Virus record (IMG/VR): IMGVR_UViG_3300044617_000373
Location: 1-29,131 of that record
Length of the DNA stretch: 29,131 bases
Strand: one strand, 5' to 3'
From: a virus
Part shown: positions 21,160 through 28,551 of the stretch, in pieces
Layout: each line of letters opens with the position of its first letter
How positions within the stretch are numbered: the first letter of the stretch is position 1
Notes under the pieces: generated by a model
Database searches by the model: none
Seen by the model: the letters and a program-made list of their open reading frames with translations, nothing else
Told to the model about the DNA's origin: nothing
Program-made: the position numbers and the translations under genes

Positions 21160-22158
21160 GTTGTGTGGTGTCTGCTGTGATGTCGGCGCGGTTGTCGCGC
21201 CATCGGCGGCAGCGTCGGTGCTGCCGGTCGAAAGTTTGTCCTCCGGAGATTCATCCGGGGTCTCGCCCTCCTCGATTTCGAGCTGGGCATAAAGCGCTTT
21301 GAACCAATCACGGCCTGCGGCGCCTCCCCAAAGGTTGGCTGCCACGTCGGCCGGTGTGTTGGGCTCGGCTTCGAGGAAGCGCTCGTTGCGTCCCCACCAG
21401 GCGTTGGCTGTGCGGATCTTGTCCTCGGTGGGCGCCTCACCGGCCACGAGGGCCTCGGCGTCCAGGACAGTCTGCTTTTCAAGGCCATCACCGGCGAGGC
21501 CTTCGGCGTACTGCTCCAGGCCGCGGCGAAGGTTGCTTCGGACAGTCTCGGGGGCGGTCTTGGTGACAGCCCGAGGGTGCCAGCAGGCGGCGATAGCCAT
21601 TTGCTCCTCGGTCATCTTGTCGGCCAGGCCGAACTGGATGGCCTCCTGGGCAGTAAACCAGGTCTCCTCCTTCATAGCCGCGCGGATCTGAGAGGTTGGT
21701 CGGCCGGTTACCTTGGAGTAAATACCGGCCAGCACCTCGGCGTGCTGATCCAATGCATCGGCCATCTTCCTCATTTCCTCCGAGGTGCCTGCCACCATTC
21801 CGGAGGGGTCGTGAATCATGAACAAGGCGGCATCGGCGATCTCAACAGTATCACCGGCCAGGGCGATGATCGAAGCGATCGAGGCAGCGATGCCGACCAC
21901 CCGGGTGGTGACAGGCGCCTGCCGGCCTCGCAGCATATTGTAGATGGCAAGGCCGTCCCAGACGTTGCCGCCAGGGCTGTTGATTTCGACCACCAGGGGG
22001 CCTTGGCCGACGTCCTGCAGGGCTTGGCTGAAGGCCTTGGCCGAAATACCGGAGCCACCAAACCAGTCCTCACCGATCTGGTCGAAGATCTGTAGGGTGG
22101 CCGGCTCCGAGGCCGAGGCCCGGGGCTGGTAGGAAAGCCAGTTGTTGATCTTGGTCAT
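20002..22158 (-). CDS. Fused head maturation protease and major capsid protein
   Basis: 718 residues. Residues 1-220 are a ClpP-like (S49-type) prohead protease: EINSPGGN at 59-65, IAASIAS with candidate nucleophile S93, MIHDP with H116. A variable linker follows (about 220-333). Residues from about 334 are a HK97-fold type capsid protein: an Ala-rich N-terminal delta-like region, then ENHSELLRQ, capsid core strands and the ending ASYDIMFGAAAADT. Starts 4 nt before the portal stop. It would cut scaffold and itself during head maturation. See the internal start at 21159. Confidence 0.86.
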   Translation of the reverse strand: MTKINNWLSYQPRASASEPATLQIFDQIGEDWFGGSGISAKAFSQALQDVGQGPLVVEINSPGGNVWDGLAIYNMLRGRQAPVTTRVVGIAASIASIIALAGDTVEIADAALFMIHDPSGMVAGTSEEMRKMADALDQHAEVLAGIYSKVTGRPTSQIRAAMKEETWFTAQEAIQFGLADKMTEEQMAIAACWHPRAVTKTAPETVRSNLRRGLEQYAEGLAGDGLEKQTVLDAEALVAGEAPTEDKIRTANAWWGRNERFLEAEPNTPADVAANLWGGAAGRDWFKALYAQLEIEEGETPDESPEDKLSTGSTDAAADGATTAPTSQQTPHNMTESNTVVAAAPSAPSALDIDAIVAKAVAAAISAKAITAAPAPEPLRPVIQNLGNPLLEKHKSLRAGAERQRFLVENHSELLRQSALIAPQNANTFASGLVVDYLADAVITVATAKLAMISNFTRNVGLDNLRPRATVQVKKFTTGDATVDNATNFEDGAANQSTLAATSVTVNQITKTFTVTQQELNQGFALSDLSQGSAEIFALGISKKVTAVMTSGNYGAGTTIGTAANFDSSDLPAILALAKNYRQKLLLLDGGHLARLMFSGQFTAAAGTNPFPDSRYGPLNNGYFGFANILEQNDWTGAIANTAGFVCGQDAIAVASGLPVGMIAGEFLEQRTVELSNGLSVLLSVWYSRATRAHMASYDIMFGAAAADTTQAEVLITA

Positions 22159-23690
22159 TCTGATTTCTTGGATCTGGGTTTCCGTTTCTTGGCCACCGCA
22201 ACCACCTCCTGGATGGGTTGGGCTGGGATCTCCTCGGGCATTGTCCCGGAGGGCTCCACCTCGGCTGCCATCTCGGCAGGCTCGGGTGCAATAGGTTGCT
22301 TCTGGGCGGTCGAGATCTCGGAGACGTCCAGGCCGTATTTGGCAGCCAGGTCTTGGATGTATTTGGCCTGCTGGGCCTTGGCCTCCAGGGCAGATCGCCA
22401 GTCGATGCCTCGGGCGCCGTAGATCTCGTCGTAGGTGGTGACGCCGGCGGTCAGCTCAGCGAGCTGGGCCGATGAGTTGCGGCCGACATCGACATTCGGA
22501 GCCCGGGGGGCCTGGATGGCGATCTCGTACCAGTCGTCGGGAGAATCGCGGAGGCTGGGGTCGGTGCGGATGGCGTATTCCATCACATATTCCCAGATCC
22601 TACGGGCGGCCGAGGCCATCACCTGGTGACGGCTCCGGAACCACACCGAGGACATATCGAGGGCGCCGCGGTAGACCGTGCCCTGCATCCCTTCCGGGAA
22701 CACCAGGACGTAGGGGATGCCGACGCCGGCACACACCTTCTCGGTCAGGCTGCGCCAGTATTCCCTCATGTTGACGTTGGGGCGGTCGGCTTGGAACTGC
22801 TCGAACTCGTCCCCGGTCTTCAGGACTTTGACCGTGCTGCCGAAAATGTTCTCGTAGTAGGTCTGGGCGGTGCCCTGGCTACCAACCACACCGGAGCGGA
22901 GGCTGCTGGCCTGCACCTCACCGGAGCTGGTCTTGATCACCTGGGCCACGCTGGAGGCCAGCTTGCAGGATTCCATCTCCAGCTTCTGGAGGTCGTCCAG
23001 GTCGTGTAGGTCGTTAATGACGCACGCCACGAAGGGTAGGCCGCGGAGCTGGCCGGCACGCTGGGCCTCGTAGATATGGACGATGGAGTCGGACGATATC
23101 GACCGGACTTCGGTGAGTTGGCCTTGGTTCGTTTCCTGCCCAATAAAGTAGGAAAGAGCGCGGCCCGTCTTGGTATCGAACCGGACTCCATCGAAGATGT
23201 CCGGCGATTGCTCCTGGCCGGTAGGTGTTGCCACCTGTTGAGGCTCGATGAGCTGCAGACGGGGGCGGCCTGAGTCGCCCTTAGTCAGAAGCAGGAAGGA
23301 TTCTCCATCGTAGAACCAACCACGGGCTGCCAATGACATCAGGGTGCCGAAAGACTGCCGGGATCCGATGTCAGGATAACGGCTCCAGGTGTCCCACCAT
23401 TTCTTGGCGCGGAGATTCCAGTCGGGATCCGAGGAAGCCGGCTGCACCGAGAAGTTGCTGCCGACCGTGTAGTTCTCGAACAGGTCGCCCAGGCGGTTCA
23501 TCACCGCGTTGTTCTGCTCGAAGAATCGGGACTTCCGGACGATCTGCTGCCGGGTCGAGGCAGTGACATCGAACCGCACGGAGGTGTAGCTGGTGTCTAG
23601 GAAGGAGCGCCGGATCGAGTTGGACGCGCCCTCGTATCGGTCGACAGGGGCCGACCGGAACTTAGCCAGGATGTTGTCGAGGAATCCCAT
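22155..23690 (-). CDS. Portal protein, lambda-type
   Basis: 511 residues starting MGFLDNILAKFRSAPVDRYE. The motifs RRSFLDTSYTSVRFDV, QQIVRKSRFFEQNNAV and GEFEQFQ-like DEFEQFQADRPNVNMREYWR fit the lambda B portal family. The dodecamer forms the DNA channel at one head vertex. Start ATG 23688-23690 overlaps the upstream stop by 1 nt (TAATG). The C-terminus is Pro/Glu-rich then Lys/Arg-rich. A longer frame upstream to 23876 overlaps another gene and is not used. Confidence 0.86.
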   Translation of the reverse strand: MGFLDNILAKFRSAPVDRYEGASNSIRRSFLDTSYTSVRFDVTASTRQQIVRKSRFFEQNNAVMNRLGDLFENYTVGSNFSVQPASSDPDWNLRAKKWWDTWSRYPDIGSRQSFGTLMSLAARGWFYDGESFLLLTKGDSGRPRLQLIEPQQVATPTGQEQSPDIFDGVRFDTKTGRALSYFIGQETNQGQLTEVRSISSDSIVHIYEAQRAGQLRGLPFVACVINDLHDLDDLQKLEMESCKLASSVAQVIKTSSGEVQASSLRSGVVGSQGTAQTYYENIFGSTVKVLKTGDEFEQFQADRPNVNMREYWRSLTEKVCAGVGIPYVLVFPEGMQGTVYRGALDMSSVWFRSRHQVMASAARRIWEYVMEYAIRTDPSLRDSPDDWYEIAIQAPRAPNVDVGRNSSAQLAELTAGVTTYDEIYGARGIDWRSALEAKAQQAKYIQDLAAKYGLDVSEISTAQKQPIAPEPAEMAAEVEPSGTMPEEIPAQPIQEVVAVAKKRKPRSKKSE

Positions 23691-24097
23691 TAGGTCATCC
23701 CCGTTCTGATGGCGCCCTCTCGACGGAAGTTCGAGAAGTCGCCGCCGTAACTGGTCACAGCGACCAGGACGACAGCCATCATTTTGTTGAAAACCTGAGT
23801 GTCGGTAGGGGCTGCGATGCCGTCCTGGCCGAGTAGATAGACCGCCAGCTCGTAGTCGGCGATCAAGCTTTCCCACATCTCGACCATCTCGGACGGTGTG
23901 GGGGCGCCTTTGCCGGGTTCTGCGAATTCGACTGAGACATCCGAGGAAGATGTCGACCGAACAACCTGGCCGGATTCAATCACCGAGGCCGCGGCAATGA
24001 CCTTTGAGGTCAGTGCGGCCAGCAGTGTCGCGCCACCGAGGGCGCTGTAGACACTGCGAAGATAGGCACGCTTGATTGCGACCGTGAAAGTGAACAC
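23690..24097 (-). CDS. Small protein at the gpW position
   Basis: 135 residues from GTG 24095-24097 (no upstream in-frame ATG). An N-terminal apolar helix (YSALGGATLLAALTSKV) and a second half with VRSTSSSDVSVEFAEPGKG then EMVEMWESLIADYELAVYLL. Lies between large terminase and portal, where lambda has gpW, the head-tail joining protein. Length and N-terminus differ from gpW, so this is only positional support. Start is uncertain. Confidence 0.48.
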   Translation of the reverse strand: MFTFTVAIKRAYLRSVYSALGGATLLAALTSKVIAAASVIESGQVVRSTSSSDVSVEFAEPGKGAPTPSEMVEMWESLIADYELAVYLLGQDGIAAPTDTQVFNKMMAVVLVAVTSYGGDFSNFRREGAIRTGMT

Positions 24098-24143
24098 CTC
24101 GGGCTGGAGGCTCCCACATTATTTCACCTGTTCAATGGCTTAG

Positions 24144-25994
24144 CTAAGACTGGACATCGCTTGACGTAAGATCATTCCAGAGCATGACCATAGCCAGTTG
24201 CATGATCTCGCAGTCATGCAGATGGTCGGGCCACTTTTGGTTGCGCTTCACCCAGACGTGCTTGATGCGGCCAGCTCGATTGGCTTGGGGCCGCAATAGG
24301 TGCGAGTCTAGGTGCCGCCAGTAGAGATCCGGATCAGCCACATAGGCGCCTTCGGCCTGGACGCTGGGCGGCTCCTGGTGCACGCCCCATTCTCGGTCGA
24401 TGTCTCCCTTTCGAAGTCTGGACAGCATATCCCGCAGGTGCTCGGTGTCGAACACCAGGAGGGGCTGCACGACGTCGGTGCGCATCGAGGAAGACGTCGA
24501 CAGGCCGAACGGGTGCACGGCTCCGGTGGCTGTCGTGAACCGGGCGCCGGTCTCCCGGCCTTTGAGAGGTAGCCATCCGACCAAGGCAGGTTTTCGGAGG
24601 CCGCCTTCCGGTGGGAAACGTAGGCCGCACGGGTAGCTGATGGGGTTGGATGTGATTGAGGAATAACTGCCGCAGGCATCGTAGACCGTCTGCGTGTTGA
24701 AGCCTGAGTCGATGCCCACATCCATGTCGTGCACCTCCAAAGCCACCTGCACCCGGCGAAGGGCTGCGAAGTCATCGGCATGGCCGGCAGCCACCAGCGT
24801 GCTGTTTCCGTCCTTCCATTCCCGGCAGACCCACCACAGGAACGGCGCCACGGCCTGGACGTCGGCGGTCAGGTAGCGGCGGCCTCCGGTGATAGAGACA
24901 GCAGCCGATACCTCGGGGCGCTCCTGCTGCACGTCCTGCTGCTCCCAGGGCTCGGCCAGATTGCCATTGATAAAGCCCTGCAGGCCGGCCATCGAGGATT
25001 TAGCTTCGAGGAAGGCCACGGCTAGGTGTCCCCAGGTGCACTTTCTATCCGGGCTGTAAAGGCTGCTCAGGTGGTAGGATCGCACGCCGGGCATGGCGTT
25101 TGGATTCTCGGGGCGCCACTGGCCATGGCGGAGGGCTGCCACCTTGTGGGCGTCGGTGATCTTACCGAGGCAGAGCTGGCAGACGTAGTGGGCCGAGGCC
25201 CGGATCTTGGCCAGGTCGTGCTTGCCGTCTTCGGTCTTGGCGTCGTCCCAGGTGACCTGCCGCCACTCGAGCTTGATCAGCTCCCGGCAGTGGGGGCAGG
25301 GCAGGTAGTAGCGCCGCTGGTCGCCGCGCAGGAAGCGCTGCCAGATCCGGCCTTCGACCACCGTGGGCGTCGAAGTCATAAAGGCTTTGGAGCTGGAGAA
25401 TGACTTGAGGCGCTGCTCAGCCAAGTCGAGGGCGTCGGCCTCCTTGGCCGTAGCCTCGGCGAACTTGTCCACCTCGTCGGCGATCAGCACCCGTACCGGA
25501 CGGCTGGCTAGGTTGGCCGGGCTGTTGGATCCTACGAAAGTCAGGGTCGACCGAGTGAAGTTTTGCTCCAGGTTGGTTATTTTATCAGACTCGGCCGGGA
25601 AGCACTCGAGCATGGTCGGGCTGTCCTCGAGCATGGGTAGCCAGCGGCTCTTAGAGAATGACCTGGCCAAGTTTTCGGAGGGCATCAGCCACAAGGCCGG
25701 GCTCGGCTCGTTGGCGATTAGCCAGGCCAGGCCGGCCATCAGGGTGGTGGTCTTCGAGGTCTGCGAGCCCCAGCACAGCGTCACCTCGGAGACCGATGGA
25801 TCCTTCCAGGCCTCCATGGGCTCCCGGGTGTAGGGCCGTACCGAGGTGGAGAACGGCCCTGGGTGCTCGGTCTGCCGCTGGGTCAGGCGGAGGTTGGCCT
25901 CGGACCATTCGACCACCGTCTGCTGCGGGGTCGGGCGATAGAGGCTCCGGCGGTAGTCCAGAAGGCTGCGCTGGAGGTCGGTCAGGATTTCCAT
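24144..25994 (-). CDS. Terminase large subunit, GpA family
   Basis: 616 residues from ATG 25992-25994 (MEILTDLQRSLLDYRRSLYR). Walker A CWGSQTSKTT is at 74-83 and Walker B VRVLIADEVDK at 167-177. A Cys cluster CPHC ... CQLC is present, as in lambda gpA relatives. The C-terminal nuclease half has LTADVQ and DVGIDSGFNTQTVYDAC with candidate metal acids. It pumps DNA into proheads and cuts concatemers. Overlaps the small subunit by 13 nt; its leader is CA-rich (GACACTACACAACACC). Confidence 0.92.
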   Translation of the reverse strand: MEILTDLQRSLLDYRRSLYRPTPQQTVVEWSEANLRLTQRQTEHPGPFSTSVRPYTREPMEAWKDPSVSEVTLCWGSQTSKTTTLMAGLAWLIANEPSPALWLMPSENLARSFSKSRWLPMLEDSPTMLECFPAESDKITNLEQNFTRSTLTFVGSNSPANLASRPVRVLIADEVDKFAEATAKEADALDLAEQRLKSFSSSKAFMTSTPTVVEGRIWQRFLRGDQRRYYLPCPHCRELIKLEWRQVTWDDAKTEDGKHDLAKIRASAHYVCQLCLGKITDAHKVAALRHGQWRPENPNAMPGVRSYHLSSLYSPDRKCTWGHLAVAFLEAKSSMAGLQGFINGNLAEPWEQQDVQQERPEVSAAVSITGGRRYLTADVQAVAPFLWWVCREWKDGNSTLVAAGHADDFAALRRVQVALEVHDMDVGIDSGFNTQTVYDACGSYSSITSNPISYPCGLRFPPEGGLRKPALVGWLPLKGRETGARFTTATGAVHPFGLSTSSSMRTDVVQPLLVFDTEHLRDMLSRLRKGDIDREWGVHQEPPSVQAEGAYVADPDLYWRHLDSHLLRPQANRAGRIKHVWVKRNQKWPDHLHDCEIMQLAMVMLWNDLTSSDVQS

Positions 25995-26614
25995 GGGTCG
26001 GTGTTGTGTAGTGTCTTGAGCGCCACCTCCTGCACCCACCTGGTCAGCTCGATCTCGCAGTGCTCCGGGTCGTGCGGTGAGATCCGGCCAGAAAGTTGTT
26101 TGGGCATGGCCTTGAGCAACGAGGCCACCGCCCCGTCGTGCTCCTGCATCACCCGGCGCACCCAGTCGCCGGACACAAGGCGCCGCTCCTTCTCGGCCTG
26201 GGCGATCACCTCGTCACGGGCGCTAGTCAGGTTCTTTGCCGCGGCTGCATGGATGGCGACCAGGCGGCCTGCATCGGCTCGACCGCCCCGGAGCGATTCG
26301 ACTGCCAGGTCGTAGGCTGCACGCTCGATTTGCCTCTGGCGCTCATAGGCGCCCTGTGGCGAGTCGATAGCCGCGGTGGCTGTGTCGATAGGGTTCGAGG
26401 CTTCCGCGGGCCTGTAGGGGCCTTCTTGTTCGATTGCGGTGGGTTCTGGTGTGGGCGGTGTTTCTATGTGTTGCGTCGTGGACTTGGCCCGGATGTTTTT
26501 CTTGCGCCAGGCATCTGCGGCCTCGGGACTATGCATAGGCATTCCCTTTGCAGCCAGTTGGGTGACGTAGCCGTGCGAAACACCGGCGTGCTTGGCGTAT
26601 TCCCGCTGGGTCAT
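25982..26614 (-). CDS. Terminase small subunit
   Basis: 210 residues from ATG 26612-26614, which overlaps the upstream stop by 4 nt. The N-terminal HTH is MTQREYAKHAGVSHGYVTQL with AAKGMPMHSPEAADAW, like lambda Nu1 relatives. A Pro/Thr-rich linker follows, then a long helical region (QIERAAYDLAVESLR) for oligomerisation. It recognises the packaging site and loads the large subunit. A longer frame to 26728 overlaps the previous gene and is less likely. Confidence 0.82.
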   Translation of the reverse strand: MTQREYAKHAGVSHGYVTQLAAKGMPMHSPEAADAWRKKNIRAKSTTQHIETPPTPEPTAIEQEGPYRPAEASNPIDTATAAIDSPQGAYERQRQIERAAYDLAVESLRGGRADAGRLVAIHAAAAKNLTSARDEVIAQAEKERRLVSGDWVRRVMQEHDGAVASLLKAMPKQLSGRISPHDPEHCEIELTRWVQEVALKTLHNTDPWKS

Positions 26615-26838
26615 GGCTTTAAGGCTCCCAGGATCTCGGGAGGCAGCATCGAGTTGGGCACGGTCGAGGCGTACTGCAAGGCCCGGAAAACACCGTCGCG
26701 CCTGCTGTCCTGCGGGTTGGGCACGCAATAGCTGGCCAGTTGCTCCGGCGGGGTGCCACGTTTCATGAGGCGAATGAACCAGGCCACGTTTGCAACACCG
26801 TATTGATCCACAAGGAACTGTATGTGTGTTGAATGCAT
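26611..26838 (-). CDS. Hypothetical protein, 75 residues
   Basis: MHSTHIQFLVDQYGVANVAW is followed by FIRLMKRGTPPEQLASYCVP and a helical end. Overlaps the small terminase start by 4 nt, so it is probably co-translated with packaging genes. Not recognised. Its leader (CAAGCACAAAAAACAATATC) is CA-rich and lacks a Shine-Dalgarno. Confidence 0.62.
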   Translation of the reverse strand: MHSTHIQFLVDQYGVANVAWFIRLMKRGTPPEQLASYCVPNPQDSRRDGVFRALQYASTVPNSMLPPEILGALKP

Positions 26839-26907
26839 AGATATTGTTTTTTGTGCTTGATCACACAGAACGATAGGGGTCTCGCGTTCACCTGTTTCTG
26901 GGTAGTA
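26839..26907. other. Short intergenic region before packaging genes
   Basis: 69 bp. It holds a weak dyad ACAGAACG (26865-26872) / CGTT..CTGT (26885-26895). It is the only non-coding gap near the terminase genes, so it is a place to look for a cos or pac site. Nothing in the sequence proves that. Confidence 0.35.
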
Positions 26908-27255
26908 TCAAAAAGATTCCTTAGTGCTATTGGGATTTGTCCTTAGCCTTAAGAGGTAGTCCTCATGCCCCTTTGATATTATGTAAGCAATAGATCCACG
27001 AGGAACACCGCACACTGTTGCAATGTTATCCAATGTTATCCCTCGCTCCCTAAGTAAGAACGCCTTGTTGCACAGCTCCGGTGTGATCGGGCTGCTAGTC
27101 TCCTCCTCCGGCTCCAGGTTAGGAATGGGATCGCCCTCGGTATCCATCTGGGTGCCGCGTGGGTAGGACATCCATCCGTGCTTGATGGCGAATCGCACCA
27201 GGTGCTTGGCTTCTCGCAGGACTTGGGTCTGACTGATGCTGTATTGTGTTGTCAT
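26908..27255 (-). CDS. HTH protein, 115 residues
   Basis: Starts MTTQYSISQTQVLREAKHLV directly after the helicase stop. Contains AIKHGWMSYPRG and a C-terminal HTH (ITLDNIATVCGVPRGSIAYI). Both parts align with the 75-residue protein at 5746-5973. The Pro/Glu-rich middle (NLEPEEETSSP) is a linker. Probable DNA binder in replication control; target unknown. Confidence 0.6.
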   Translation of the reverse strand: MTTQYSISQTQVLREAKHLVRFAIKHGWMSYPRGTQMDTEGDPIPNLEPEEETSSPITPELCNKAFLLRERGITLDNIATVCGVPRGSIAYIISKGHEDYLLRLRTNPNSTKESF

Positions 27256-28551
27256 TTAGAAACTGGGTGATGGGTCGGTGAATCGGCAGTATTGGCCGTC
27301 GTACCACAGAGGCACCAGGCCGCACTCGCCATCTCTTTGTTTGGCAATGGCAATCACAGCCTCGCCTTGGGGCTGGTTGCGCTCCCTGTTGAGCAAGAGG
27401 ACCAGATCAGCGTCCCTCTCAATCTGCCCAGAGTCGGCCAGGTCGGTGAGTCGAGGCACTCGGCCTTTGTCCTTCTCGTTCTCTCGATTGAGCTGAGCCA
27501 GGGCAACTACGGCTGTCTTGGTATCGGAGGCCACGCCCTTGAGCCTACCAGATACTTCTGCGATCTCGTAGGTCTTTTTCTCTGCGGCTTTGGATCCATG
27601 GATCTTCTGGAGGTAATCCACCAGGACCAGTTTCACGCCCCATTTGCGTACAGCCCTGCGGATCACCGCGGTGATGGTGGCAATGTTGGACACACCGGAT
27701 CCTGAGATGAAATGAATCGGGCTGCCTGCGATCTTGGCCGATGCCGTCGACATAGCCTTCATGCCTCCCTGGTCGAGCTGGCCGGTCTTAATGTCCTGCA
27801 TGGGTATGCTGCCAACAGATGAGACCATCCGGCGCACGATAGACTCGTCAGACATCTCCAAGCTGATAAACAGGGTCGGGATCCTTGAGTCGATGCTAGC
27901 TGCCTTGGCGATGGCAATGGCAATGGCTGTCTTACCGATGGATGGCCTGGCCGCAATGATGGCCAGCTCGCCGAACTGGAAGCCGTCGGTCATCTGGTCG
28001 AGGCGATGGAAGCCTGAGGTGATGCCGGAGAGCTGTCCCTGCCTGGCGAACCGTTCCTGTGTCGAGTCAATGAACCGGCTGACAACCGACTTGGACGATT
28101 GGACTTCCTCCTTGGATGCCTCAACGGTTAGCCCTGCTTCGGCATTAGAGACGATTTGATCGACGGAGAGGGTGGAGACAGCGGATTCACGAATCAGACG
28201 GTCTCCAGCGGTTCTGAGATGGCGTCTGTGGTGGGCCTCTAAGACGGCCTGAGCGAATGCCGGGTAGTTCGCTGGGCTCGGACACATCTCGTCGCACTTG
28301 TTCAAAGCCTCGAAAGGCACCGGAGTCTGGCCCATGGAGCGCTTCCACTCCTTGACCACGGTGGCCATGTTGACCGGATCGCTCTTGGCAACGAGGCCTT
28401 TGGCAATCTCGAACACATTGTACAGATCGCTGTCCTGTAGAGCATCGCTGGGTATCTTGGCGAACACCTCATGGCAAACATCCGATCCACCGGACAGGCA
28501 GGCGCCGATGAGGCCAAACTCGTCGTCCTGGGCATAGTAGGGGTCGCTCAT
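27256..28551 (-). CDS. DnaB-type replicative helicase
   Basis: 431 residues, a little shorter than E. coli DnaB (471). N-terminal domain residues 1-110, then the RecA-like motor: Walker A ARPSIGKTAIAIA at about 201-213, VLVDYLQKIHG as Walker B and LVLLLNRERNQ later. It unwinds DNA at the fork as a hexamer. The start overlaps the initiator stop by 4 nt, so initiator and helicase are made together, in keeping with helicase loading by that protein. No primase domain seen. Confidence 0.93.
   Translation of the reverse strand: MSDPYYAQDDEFGLIGACLSGGSDVCHEVFAKIPSDALQDSDLYNVFEIAKGLVAKSDPVNMATVVKEWKRSMGQTPVPFEALNKCDEMCPSPANYPAFAQAVLEAHHRRHLRTAGDRLIRESAVSTLSVDQIVSNAEAGLTVEASKEEVQSSKSVVSRFIDSTQERFARQGQLSGITSGFHRLDQMTDGFQFGELAIIAARPSIGKTAIAIAIAKAASIDSRIPTLFISLEMSDESIVRRMVSSVGSIPMQDIKTGQLDQGGMKAMSTASAKIAGSPIHFISGSGVSNIATITAVIRRAVRKWGVKLVLVDYLQKIHGSKAAEKKTYEIAEVSGRLKGVASDTKTAVVALAQLNRENEKDKGRVPRLTDLADSGQIERDADLVLLLNRERNQPQGEAVIAIAKQRDGECGLVPLWYDGQYCRFTDPSPSF

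Noticed and set aside
23691-23876. Upstream extension of the portal frame
   Set aside because: The added residues are Arg/Gly/Pro-rich shadow sequence overlapping another gene; the true N-terminus begins MGFLDN.
26615-26728. Longer small-terminase start
   Set aside because: The extra residues are Arg/Gln/Ala-rich and overlap the 75-residue gene; the HTH starts exactly at the ATGA-coupled Met.
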